NCBI GenBank assembly: GCA_946887025.1
Contig: CAMPJY010000010.1
Span: forward strand, 1 to 33,505
DNA length: 33,505 nucleotides
DNA from: an uncultured Salinimicrobium sp.
Lineage (GTDB): Bacteria; Bacteroidota; Bacteroidia; Flavobacteriales; Flavobacteriaceae
Reading direction: 5' to 3'
The translations under genes and the position numbers were made by a program. The notes below the pieces were generated by a model, which was not told the DNA's origin, searched no databases, and was given only the letters and a program-made list of their open reading frames with translations. Positions 1 to 7,240 of this stretch are shown here, one piece after another; position 1 is the first letter of the stretch; the number at the start of each line of letters is the position of its first letter.

Positions 1-716
1 TTGGGATTTTTGTCAGATATCTCCTCCAGCACCTTTTTAATTGGAGTAGTTACAATTGGGGAATCTGGCATTTGTGGTTCCGCAAGACTCGCCATGACTA
101 CCTCATAGGATAAGAATAATCCTGTTACGGCTAACAGGGTATTCAGTAGGAGGGCCCATACTCCCACAACTCGGTGCAGGGAGGAGTTAAGGCTTCTCCT
201 GCTTTTGAAATTTATTTTCTCCTGGAACAGAAGAACCTTTAACAGAGAACGACGATACAGGAAAAGTCCGGTGAGTAAGGAAATGAAATATAGCATTCCT
301 GCAATAAATACCAGAATCCTTCCGAAAACCCCCGCCTGAAAAGAATAGTGGAATTTTAATAACCACCTCGAAAAGGTCGTTAATTCATTTAGTTCTTTCA
401 GGATTTCCCCTGTGCTTGGATGGACAAACAGGAAGAGACGTTCTGTAGGCCTTCGTAAATTAAACATTAAGGCCTCCCCTTCATTAAAATGGATCAATCT
501 GATACTCCAGTCCGGGTATTTCTTCTGAACCGTCTCAAAACCCTTATCGATTTCCAGGGTGCTGTAATCCTCAATCTGTGAATATTCCTTCCAGAGATTA
601 TCTTCTATATCATGCTGGAAAACGAGGATAGCTCCCGATAACCCCATGATAAATATAAAGGCTCCGGCCAAAAGCCCGAACCAGGAATGATACTTTAAAA
701 GGGTCCTGTTGTTCAT
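1..716 (-). CDS. PepSY-associated transmembrane protein, C-terminus cut by window edge
   Basis: The reading frame is open from ATG 716-714 to the window edge, giving 238 residues with no stop, so the C-terminus is missing. A hydrophobic segment lies at residues 11-33, a soluble PepSY-like region at about 55-110, and further membrane segments at about 131-154 and 183-204. Histidines at 10, 123 and 181 sit at membrane boundaries, as expected for a family thought to move electrons through haem. Family members such as PiuB and FpvG take part in siderophore-iron handling, and FpvG reduces ferric siderophore in the periplasm. Here the gene lies just downstream of a TonB-dependent receptor on the same strand, with a 78-base gap and no TAnnTTTG promoter of its own, so co-transcription and a role in releasing or reducing imported iron are inferred. 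The substrate cannot be read from the sequence. Confidence 0.85.
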   Translation of the reverse strand, partial: MNNRTLLKYHSWFGLLAGAFIFIMGLSGAILVFQHDIEDNLWKEYSQIEDYSTLEIDKGFETVQKKYPDWSIRLIHFNEGEALMFNLRRPTERLFLFVHPSTGEILKELNELTTFSRWLLKFHYSFQAGVFGRILVFIAGMLYFISLLTGLFLYRRSLLKVLLFQEKINFKSRRSLNSSLHRVVGVWALLLNTLLAVTGLFLSYEVVMASLAEPQMPDSPIVTTPIKKVLEEISDKNP

Positions 717-751
717 TTAAATTCGCAATCTTAAATACCGATTGAAAACAA

Positions 752-779
752 GTAGAGACGCAATGCATTGCGTCTCTAC
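752..779. repeat. 28-bp perfect palindrome between TonB receptor and PepSY gene
   Basis: The arm GTAGAGACGCAATG (752-765) is followed directly by its exact reverse complement (766-779). It starts 16 bases after the receptor stop codon and 36 bases before the PepSY start. Palindromes beginning GTAGAGACG are recalled as dispersed intergenic elements in Bacteroidetes and cyanobacteria. As RNA it would fold into a stable hairpin on either strand, so it may stop or thin transcription between receptor and PepSY gene, or protect the receptor mRNA 3' end. No long T-run follows on the minus strand, so calling it a terminator is uncertain. Confidence 0.8.
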
Positions 780-794
780 CAGATTTTTTGGAAT

Positions 795-3137
795 TTATAT
801 TTTTACTGTGAGGGATAGATTAAATCTTGCACCATTCCCTTTTATGTAATTGGAGTCCCTGGCGCTCCATTGGGAAAGCAGATTGTAATAATCCTCGTTC
901 AGGAAATTTTCAATTCCCAGTCCAAGTTTTGTGTTAGGAGTCAGGTTATAGTTGGCGCTGAAATTAAAGATGTTGAAACTCTCAACCGGACCCTTTCCGT
1001 AAGAATAGGTTCCATCGGCCGAAGGTTCGAACTTGTCCCTGTTACCACTGTAGATATGAGATATCCTGGCGTCCCATTTGTTCCATATTCTGTATTGCAG
1101 GTAGGTTACTGTCTTAACTGGAGGGATTCGGTCCCCATTCATATAGGTGTCGTAATTCCCATTATCTTCAGAATCCAACTTTCCTTCTGTATAGGAAACG
1201 GAGCTTCCAAAATACAGGTTATCAAGTAGCTCAGTGTCAAGCGCCAGCTCAAATCCATATACCTTTTCAGGCTGTCGGGCTATCTGGAAAATTCCATTAA
1301 CCTCTCTGTAAGTAGCGCCTAATTCGGAGGTGCTGATGAAATAAGCTCCCGACAATCTTGTCTGCCCAAAATGACTGCTGAACCCTGCCTCATAATTATT
1401 GGCAATAACAGCTTCGGAAGAGATCTGTGAAACTGTGTTCTCTGTCGCGGTGCGAAGAGTTCTCCCTAAGTCGGCTATAGAGAAACTCTGTGAAAAACTG
1501 AGGAAAGGTTCAAATATATTCCATCTGTTATATCTGAGTCCCACGTTAAAAGTGGTAGCATCGTATTTCAACTCTCCCCCGTTGACTGCCACACCTCCGT
1601 TGGAAATTTCGCTTCCGTAGGGAAAAATGTGGATGGTCTGATAATCCGGAACTTCGATATTGATGTTTTCAAAACGCATTCCTGCCTTGAAAACGAAATC
1701 CTGATACAGGGTTTTTAACTGAAGGTAAGGTGCGAAATTGGTCATGTCCATTTCAGGAGCCCAGATTCTGCCATCAACTAATTTCTGGGAAGTGACATCA
1801 TTTAAAATATCCATTCCATATAAAACATCTCCTGTTAATTCCCCAAATTTATAAGGGGTGGAGAAATTAAAGCGGATTCCTTTTTTCTGCGACTCTACGG
1901 TAGACTGTCCACCTTCATAACCGGTTTCGGGATTATGGAAATAGCCGTCGAATCCGTAGACCGTCAGGAAGTCCTGCATGTAAAGGTTCAGGTTAAAGTC
2001 GGTGCTCCCTAAAAGGTCATTGGAATTGTAAGTAAGTTGAGCATTGTGGTTATGACGGTTTCCCTGATCAACCCCCAGGACTTCTCCAATTACCCCAATA
2101 GCAGGGCGCTGTCCATAAATTCCATCCTGGTTGACATACTCCGTATCCTGATTACTGCTGAAGTAATTGTACATCAGCTCTACAGAATTATCAAAATCGA
2201 GATCGTAATTTAATTTTCCAAAGAGACTGTATTGATCGGTTTCCCCAAGCCCATAAGTTGGAGAAATAATTACGCCATTGGCATCTCTGAAGATTCCGGT
2301 CTGCCTGAAACTTCCGTTGACAACATACCCAACATCTCCTTTGGTTCCGGAGAAAGTCTGTGAAATCTTGGATCCTACGGTATGGTCAGTGTCTACAAGG
2401 GAACCTTCCATTCCGATCTGTGTGGTGGATTCAAATGGTTCAGATCTTTCCGGGTCCTTGGTGATGTAATTTATTATCCCCCCATCAGCTCCGTTCCCGT
2501 ATATAGCTGTGGCGCCTTTTATAACTTCAATTCTTTGAATAGTATTGGGGTCAATGGTGTTGATATCTCTTCCGCCACTTCGCAAAGGAGTGGACTGTGG
2601 AATACCATCAATAAGAACCAGCATATTTCTCCCACGTAGAGTCTGTCCGGTATTACTGGTCTGATTGGTGCTAAGAGCGAGCCCTGGAACCTCGATTAGT
2701 ACATCAGCCACGGAATTGCTTGTCTGAAGTAAACTCTCAATATCCTGAGTTGAAATAACTGAGATGGAGGAGGGTACTTCATCCAAAGTCTCAATTCTTC
2801 GGTTGGTTGTGATTACCACTTCGCTGAGATCCTGAAACTCTTCCTTTAATTGTACCGAGAATTCTTTTTCTTCGCCTTCTTTAAGAAATATAGTAGCCTT
2901 TCGACTTATATGGCCCAGCGAGGTGAATTCTATAATATATGATCCAGGTTCAATATCATGAATGGAATAATTTCCTTCGCTGTCTGAAGTTGTGGCCTTT
3001 GAGGTGTTCTGGATTTGTACAGTTGCAAATGGAATGGCTTCGTTATTTTCATTGGTTACTTTCCCGGTTATTGAAGCAGTCTGTGCACTAATGGAAAGAG
3101 AAAGCAGACTGAGAATTAATGGAAAAATTTTTTTCAT
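795..3137 (-). CDS. TonB-dependent outer-membrane siderophore receptor, IutA-like
   Basis: A 780-residue outer-membrane receptor predicted to import a ferric siderophore using TonB energy. Residues 1-18 form a signal peptide (cleavage near ISA-QT). Residues about 20-97 are a carboxypeptidase-regulatory-like domain, the N-terminal add-on typical of Bacteroidetes receptors. The plug covers about 115-230 with the signature LRGRNMLVLIDGIP and then IEVIKGATAIYGNGADGGII. This closely resembles the IutA/FhuE plug pattern. The rest is a 22-strand-type barrel. The motif EVVITTNRR near residue 106 may serve as TonB box. The start is ATG 3137-3135; no Shine-Dalgarno is visible, as usual for the phylum. 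The PepSY gene follows on the same strand. The promoter has a symmetrical inverted repeat that suggests metal-dependent repression. It is not a SusC: it lacks SusC length and there is no SusD neighbour. Ligand identity (hydroxamate or carboxylate siderophore) is inference. Confidence 0.92.
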   Translation of the reverse strand: MKKIFPLILSLLSLSISAQTASITGKVTNENNEAIPFATVQIQNTSKATTSDSEGNYSIHDIEPGSYIIEFTSLGHISRKATIFLKEGEEKEFSVQLKEEFQDLSEVVITTNRRIETLDEVPSSISVISTQDIESLLQTSNSVADVLIEVPGLALSTNQTSNTGQTLRGRNMLVLIDGIPQSTPLRSGGRDINTIDPNTIQRIEVIKGATAIYGNGADGGIINYITKDPERSEPFESTTQIGMEGSLVDTDHTVGSKISQTFSGTKGDVGYVVNGSFRQTGIFRDANGVIISPTYGLGETDQYSLFGKLNYDLDFDNSVELMYNYFSSNQDTEYVNQDGIYGQRPAIGVIGEVLGVDQGNRHNHNAQLTYNSNDLLGSTDFNLNLYMQDFLTVYGFDGYFHNPETGYEGGQSTVESQKKGIRFNFSTPYKFGELTGDVLYGMDILNDVTSQKLVDGRIWAPEMDMTNFAPYLQLKTLYQDFVFKAGMRFENINIEVPDYQTIHIFPYGSEISNGGVAVNGGELKYDATTFNVGLRYNRWNIFEPFLSFSQSFSIADLGRTLRTATENTVSQISSEAVIANNYEAGFSSHFGQTRLSGAYFISTSELGATYREVNGIFQIARQPEKVYGFELALDTELLDNLYFGSSVSYTEGKLDSEDNGNYDTYMNGDRIPPVKTVTYLQYRIWNKWDARISHIYSGNRDKFEPSADGTYSYGKGPVESFNIFNFSANYNLTPNTKLGLGIENFLNEDYYNLLSQWSARDSNYIKGNGARFNLSLTVKI

Positions 3138-3148
3138 TGTAGGGATTG

Positions 3149-3201
3149 TTTATTTAGATTTATTAAAAATAGAGTGCAAATGTAGAATCAATCTAAATAA
3201 A
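3149..3201 (-). promoter_or_regulatory. TonB-receptor promoter with flanking 12-bp inverted repeat (candidate operator)
   Basis: On the minus strand the box TACATTTG (3184-3177) fits the Bacteroidetes -7 consensus TAnnTTTG. It is enclosed by a perfect inverted repeat: TTTATTTAGATT at 3149-3160 and AATCTAAATAAA at 3190-3201, plus-strand reading, separated by 29 bases. A regulator bound at both arms would cover or loop the core promoter. Since the gene is an iron-type receptor, a Fur- or DtxR-like regulator is the natural guess, but the motif is not matched here to any known box. Confidence 0.6.
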
Positions 3202-3260
3202 TTCACAGCTTTTTATCAATAATTTATAGGTGAAGATGTAACAATGTGATGTTCAGTAAA

Positions 3261-3297
3261 ATAAAAACGCCTCGAATAAAATTCAAGGCGTTTAATT
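3261..3297 (-). terminator. Rho-independent terminator of pnp
   Basis: An eight-base stem AAACGCCT (3265-3272) pairs with AGGCGTTT (3286-3293). A mismatch and three more pairs (GAA with TTC) extend it. On the minus strand the stem is followed by a run of T residues (TTTTTATTTTA). It lies just past the pnp stop at 3323. Confidence 0.85.
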
Positions 3298-3322
3298 TAA
3301 AGTATATAAAAAAAACTCCAGA

Positions 3323-5569
3323 TTAGTTTTCTTCTCTATTGTGGTTTCTGTCCCTGTTTCCACGATTTCTATCGTCCCGGCCTCTATCTCTCGATCCTCG
3401 GTTGTCACGGTTTCCACCATCACGGGAGTTGTCTCTAGGAGGTCTGGCCTGATAACCTTCAGGTTTTTCAAGTAATGCTTTTCTTGAAACCTTCGGTTTT
3501 CTTGTTTTAGGGTCAATTCCGAAATATTTAACCTCAAAAACATCTCCCATATTTACAAGATCAGTGACGTTGTCCGTACGTTCCCAGGCAAGTTCCGAAA
3601 TATGTAGCAGGACTTCATTTCCTTTGGCAACATTAAATTCAACAACAGCTCCGAAATCAAGGATCTTCACCACTTTTACTTCATACACCTTACCAACTTC
3701 AGGCTTAAAGGTGATAGCTTTCACCCTCTTAATGACTTCGTCAATTCCTTCCTGTTTCACACCAAGAATCTCGATAATACCTTTTTCGTCTTTCTCTTCG
3801 ATCACAATGGTAGTTCCCGTTTCCTTCTGCATTTCCTGAATAACTTTTCCTCCAGGTCCGATAACAGCACCAATGAATTCTTGGGGAATCTCAATCTTAA
3901 CCATTTTCGGAGCGTGTGGTTTCACATCAGCTGCCGGTTTGTCAATAGTTTCGGTTAATTTGCTAAGGATGTGCAGACGACCTTCTCTTGCTTGTTTAAG
4001 GGCATTTACCATGATCTCATATGAAAGTCCCTTGATCTTGATATCCATCTGGCAGGCGGTGATTCCGTCAGCAGTTCCGGTGATCTTGAAATCCATGTCT
4101 CCTAAATGATCTTCATCTCCAAGGATATCAGAAAGCACAGCGTAATCAGAACCGTTTGAGATCAGTCCCATAGCGATTCCTGAAACCGGCTTTTTCATTT
4201 GTACCCCGGCGTCCATAAGTGCCATTGTTCCTGCACAAACAGTAGCCATAGAGGAAGAACCATTTGATTCCAATACTTCAGATACAACCCTTACAGTATA
4301 TGGAGAATCTTTTGGGATCATCCTGACAAGAGCTCTTTGGGCAAGATTTCCGTGACCAATTTCACGTCTTGAGGTACCTCTTAATGGATAAGCCTCTCCT
4401 GTAGAGAAAGGAGGGAAATTGTAATGTAAATAAAAAGTTTCTTCTCCTTGAAAGGTTGGCAAATCCACCTGATTGGCTTCTCTGGAAGTACCCAGTGTAA
4501 CTGTGGCCAGCGCCTGAGTTTCCCCTCTGGTGAAGATTGCCGACCCGTGCGTTGATGGCAGGTAATCCACCTCACACCATATAGGGCGGATCTCGTTAGT
4601 CTTTCTTCCGTCCAGACGAATTCCTTCCTTTAAAGTAAGATCACGAATGGCAGCTTTATGTGTTTCTTTGTAATATTTAGAGATCAGGCTTCCGTTTTCT
4701 TCCTGTTCTTCTTCAGAAAATAAAGCAGTTATTTCTTCTTTTATTGCTGCAAAAGCATCACTGCGATCTTTTTTGTCCAAAGATTGTTTTGCAGCATCAT
4801 AAACTTTCTGGTAGGCAGCTTCATGTACTTTTTGCTGAATAGCCTCATCAGTCCTGGCGACATCATATTCCCTGGTTGGTTTTTTACCAACTGCTTCAGC
4901 CAATCTTACCTGGGCCTGACACTGAACTTTTATGGCCTCATGAGCGAATTTTATGGCTTCAGCCATTTCTTCTTCCGAACATTCATCCATAATACCTTCA
5001 ACCATCATTACAGAGTCCTCAGAGGCACCTACCATGATATCGATATCGGCTCTCTCAAGGTCACTTCTGCTAGGATTGATGTAAAACTCACCATCAATTC
5101 TCGCTACCCTAGCTTCGGAAATAGGAGTTTCGAAAGGGATATCAGACAACTGGATGGCGGCTGATGCTGCCAAACCAGCCAATGCATCAGGCATAACCTC
5201 CTCATCATGAGACATCAGCTGAATCATTACCTGTGTCTCAAATTTGTAATCTGAAGGGAAAAGCGGACGAAGTACTCTGTCCACCAACCTCATTACAAGG
5301 ATCTCCTCATTGCTGGGCCTGGCTTCCCTTTTAAAGAAACCTCCAGGATAACGACCTGCAGCCGCGAATTTTTCACGGTAGTCAAGCGTTAATGGAAAGA
5401 AATCCATGGTAGTAGGGGTGTGGCTGGAAACAACTGTACAAAGCAGCATTGCGTTACCCATTTGAACAACAACCGACCCGTGAGCCTGTTTAGCCAATTT
5501 TCCGGTCTCGAGGGAAATGGTCCTGCCATCTCCCAAATCGATAACCTCTTTAAATGTTTTTGGAATCAT
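3323..5569 (-). CDS. pnp: Polyribonucleotide nucleotidyltransferase (PNPase)
   Basis: This 748-residue phosphorolytic 3'-5' exoribonuclease degrades mRNA to nucleoside diphosphates. It acts as a trimer in the cytoplasm. Two RNase PH-like halves occupy about 1-230 and 310-545, joined by an alpha-helical linker. The second half carries the active site, including [10 protein letters not shown] (398-407) and aspartates at 485 and 491 in [16 protein letters not shown] domain follows (about 556-620) with the loop [10 protein letters not shown], then an S1 domain (about 625-700). The last 40 residues are an Arg/Asp/Gly/Asn-rich tail of RD, RG and NRD repeats. Such a disordered basic-acidic tail probably helps RNA binding or assembly (inference). 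The start is ATG 5569-5567. rpsO lies directly upstream, the same rpsO-pnp order as in E. coli. The leader holds several hairpins suited to autocontrol. Confidence 0.97.
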   Translation of the reverse strand: MIPKTFKEVIDLGDGRTISLETGKLAKQAHGSVVVQMGNAMLLCTVVSSHTPTTMDFFPLTLDYREKFAAAGRYPGGFFKREARPSNEEILVMRLVDRVLRPLFPSDYKFETQVMIQLMSHDEEVMPDALAGLAASAAIQLSDIPFETPISEARVARIDGEFYINPSRSDLERADIDIMVGASEDSVMMVEGIMDECSEEEMAEAIKFAHEAIKVQCQAQVRLAEAVGKKPTREYDVARTDEAIQQKVHEAAYQKVYDAAKQSLDKKDRSDAFAAIKEEITALFSEEEQEENGSLISKYYKETHKAAIRDLTLKEGIRLDGRKTNEIRPIWCEVDYLPSTHGSAIFTRGETQALATVTLGTSREANQVDLPTFQGEETFYLHYNFPPFSTGEAYPLRGTSRREIGHGNLAQRALVRMIPKDSPYTVRVVSEVLESNGSSSMATVCAGTMALMDAGVQMKKPVSGIAMGLISNGSDYAVLSDILGDEDHLGDMDFKITGTADGITACQMDIKIKGLSYEIMVNALKQAREGRLHILSKLTETIDKPAADVKPHAPKMVKIEIPQEFIGAVIGPGGKVIQEMQKETGTTIVIEEKDEKGIIEILGVKQEGIDEVIKRVKAITFKPEVGKVYEVKVVKILDFGAVVEFNVAKGNEVLLHISELAWERTDNVTDLVNMGDVFEVKYFGIDPKTRKPKVSRKALLEKPEGYQARPPRDNSRDGGNRDNRGSRDRGRDDRNRGNRDRNHNREEN

Positions 5570-5583
5570 AATTTTTTGGATTC

Positions 5584-5734
5584 ATTACCTGTGAAACAGG
5601 CATTTGTTAAACAATGGTCTCCCGTCTTACCGGACGGGACAGGTTGTGTTGTTGTTGTCGTGTGTTGTAAGACCAATGAAAAACTACCCTTTTAAAGGGT
5701 GACATTTCTTTAATTGTTTCTGAAAAATTTCAGA
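5584..5734 (-). promoter_or_regulatory. Structured pnp 5' leader with four inverted repeats
   Basis: The rpsO-pnp gap (5570-5848) has no gene. Between the rpsO terminator and the pnp start lie four short inverted repeats: CCTGT/ACAGG (5588-5600), TCCCGTC/GACGGGA (5620-5639), ACCCTTT/AAAGGGT (5686-5700) and TCTGAAA/TTTCAGA (5719-5734). In E. coli the pnp leader hairpin is cut by RNase III and used for autoregulation; a similar role here is inferred from position only. No exact TAnnTTTG box was found for pnp in the gap, so its promoter is unresolved. Confidence 0.45.
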
Positions 5735-5816
5735 GTAAAAATTTACATAGAATTTTCTCAAAGAAAGAAAAAATATCCAGAATTTTCATCTAAGGCAATT
5801 TTCAGATAAAGCAAAG

Positions 5817-5846
5817 GATAAAAAAAAGGGGCGCGAAGCCCCTTTA
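5817..5846 (-). terminator. Rho-independent terminator of rpsO
   Basis: The eight-base stem AAAGGGGC (5825-5832) pairs with GCCCCTTT (5838-5845) around a five-base loop. On the minus strand it is followed by eight T residues in all (TTTTTTTT ending near 5820). The stem begins immediately after the rpsO stop codon at 5849-5851. Confidence 0.93.
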
Positions 5847-5848
5847 AA

Positions 5849-6118
5849 TTATTTTCTTAATCCTAATTCCTTAACGATAGCCCGATATCTCAAGATATCT
5901 TTCTTCATTAAATAATCAAGCAAACTCCTTCTTTTACCTACCAGCATTACCAATGAACGCTCAGTGTTATAATCTTTTCGATTATTTTTCAAGTGGTCTG
6001 ATAAATGCGCAATGCGGTGAGTGAATAATGCAATCTGCCCTTCAGCCGATCCCGTGTCATTTGATCCTTTCCCGTGTTTGGCGAAAAGCTCTTGTTTTTG
6101 TTCTTTGCTTAGATACAT
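5849..6118 (-). CDS. rpsO: 30S ribosomal protein S15
   Basis: This 89-residue protein binds 16S rRNA early in assembly of the small-subunit platform. The sequence begins MYLSKEQKQELF and contains the S15 hallmarks GSAEGQIALFTHRI, HLKNNRKDYNTERSL and VGKRRSLLDYL, ending YRAIVKELGLRK. The start at 6118 gives the normal family length. A longer frame reaching 6175 begins at a TTG that lies inside the TATATTTG promoter box (6173-6180), so that start is wrong. Its own terminator follows at once, and pnp is the next gene on the strand. In several bacteria S15 represses its own translation through a leader RNA; a small hairpin is present in this leader. Confidence 0.97.
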   Translation of the reverse strand: MYLSKEQKQELFAKHGKGSNDTGSAEGQIALFTHRIAHLSDHLKNNRKDYNTERSLVMLVGKRRSLLDYLMKKDILRYRAIVKELGLRK

Positions 6119-6151
6119 TCCAATATTAATTTTAATGATTTTTATGTATTC

Positions 6152-6180
6152 GACAGTTTTTCTGTCAGGCGGCAAATATA
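6152..6180 (-). promoter_or_regulatory. rpsO promoter -7 box and leader hairpin
   Basis: TATATTTG on the minus strand (6180-6173) matches TAnnTTTG. A few bases further downstream, GACAG (6152-6156) and CTGTC (6162-6166) can form a five-pair hairpin near the 5' end of the transcript. No clear TTG at -33 is visible. S15 autoregulatory binding to this short hairpin is possible but unproven. Confidence 0.6.
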
Positions 6181-6254
6181 CTATTTTCTAATGTAATAGT
6201 TGCCAGCCATTGTTTTTTATTTTTTAAACCGAACAGCCCTTTAACCTGCAGGGT

Positions 6255-7112
6255 TTAAGCCCGTAAAGGCTGATTCAGAATAAGGTCAATATATTGATTT
6301 ACTTTATTTTTTAATTCAGATCTCTTAGTGATAAAATCTAAAAAGCCGTGTTCCAGGAGGAATTCTGAAGTCTGGAAATCATCAGGAAGATCTTTTCCGG
6401 TGGTATCCTTTACAACCCTGGGCCCTGCAAACCCGATTAATGCACCCGGTTCCGCAATATTGATATCCCCCAGCATGGCGAAAGATGCAGTGGTACCTCC
6501 TGTTGTGGGATCGGTGCATAAGGAGATGTAAGGAATTCTTGCGTCAGCGAGCTGGGCCAGTTTAGCAGAGGTTTTCGCCAGCTGCATCAGGGATAAAGCC
6601 GCTTCCATCATCCTGGCACCTCCAGATTTAGAGATCACCATTAGCGGGATTTTGTTCTTCAGGGCATAATCAGCAGCACGTGATATTTTCTCCCCAACAA
6701 CTGATCCCATAGAACCTCCTATAAAACTGAAATCCATACAGGCTACCACCAGATCCCTGCCCTTGGATTTTCCCACTGCTGTGCGGACGGCATCTTTTAA
6801 ACCTGTTTTGTCCTGAGCAGCCTTCAGGCGTTCCGTGTATCTCTTTGTGTCTTCGAAATCTAAGGGATCCTTGGAAGTAAGGTTTTTATCCAGTTCCGTA
6901 AATTCATTATTATCAAAAAGAATAGCGAAATACTCTTTGCTGCCTATCCTCACGTGGTAACCGTCTTCCGGACTCACATAGAAATTTTTCTCGAGCTGCT
7001 CCGCATCTACTATTTTCCCGGTAGGAGATTTGTACCACAATCCTTTGGGCACATCTTTTTTGTCCTCGGTGGCAGTCTGTATACCTTTTTGTGTTCTTCT
7101 AAACCAGGCCAT
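6255..7112 (-). CDS. accD: Acetyl-CoA carboxylase carboxyltransferase subunit beta, lacking zinc-ribbon cysteines
   Basis: This 285-residue beta subunit of the carboxyltransferase moves CO2 from carboxybiotin to acetyl-CoA in the first step of fatty acid synthesis, working with AccA. The crotonase-like core is clear: [46 protein letters not shown] and the [14 protein letters not shown] segment. The N-terminus is odd. In E. coli four cysteines (C27, C30, C46, C49) hold zinc. The equivalent stretch here reads [10 protein letters not shown] and YVSPEDGYH, so the cysteines are replaced by Ser29, Thr31, Ser47 and Asp50, and one residue is missing from the first knuckle. The fold around them is still recognisable, so the ribbon appears to be kept without metal. 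This is remembered as common in Flavobacteriaceae AccD. Start ATG 7112-7110. accA is not in the window. Confidence 0.95.
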   Translation of the reverse strand: MAWFRRTQKGIQTATEDKKDVPKGLWYKSPTGKIVDAEQLEKNFYVSPEDGYHVRIGSKEYFAILFDNNEFTELDKNLTSKDPLDFEDTKRYTERLKAAQDKTGLKDAVRTAVGKSKGRDLVVACMDFSFIGGSMGSVVGEKISRAADYALKNKIPLMVISKSGGARMMEAALSLMQLAKTSAKLAQLADARIPYISLCTDPTTGGTTASFAMLGDINIAEPGALIGFAGPRVVKDTTGKDLPDDFQTSEFLLEHGFLDFITKRSELKNKVNQYIDLILNQPLRA

Positions 7113-7151
7113 TGAATATGGTGTTTATTGTTCTATTAAAGTCATTTCATA

Positions 7152-7226
7152 ATTCAGCAATAGCAGCTGAATTTATTAGAGGGAGGCAAAAATAATAAAG
7201 CTGAAACTTTTATCAGTTCCAGCTTT
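7152..7226 (-). promoter_or_regulatory. fbaA terminator overlapping the accD promoter
   Basis: AAAGCTGAAACT (7197-7208) pairs with AGTTCCAGCTTT (7215-7226), with one G-U pair, and on the minus strand is followed by ATTATTTTTG, so it should end fbaA transcripts. The T-run itself contains TATTTTTG (7194-7187), a match to TAnnTTTG, placed to start accD transcription. The accD leader then holds a seven-pair hairpin, ATTCAGC (7152-7158) with GCTGAAT (7166-7172). One short segment therefore appears to stop one gene and start the next. Confidence 0.7.
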
Positions 7227-7240
7227 GGTTTATTTTTCTT

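Noticed and set aside
870..1229. Plus-strand open frame inside the TonB receptor gene
   Set aside because: It is antisense to a well-supported receptor, has no recognisable domain and no promoter box; it is a coding shadow.
5686..5700. Terminator between rpsO and pnp at the ACCCTTT/AAAGGGT hairpin
   Set aside because: No T-run follows on either strand and a strong terminator already exists at 5817-5846.
6119..6175. N-terminal extension of S15
   Set aside because: It would start with a TTG inside the TATATTTG promoter box and give a non-family extension; the ATG at 6118 gives normal S15.
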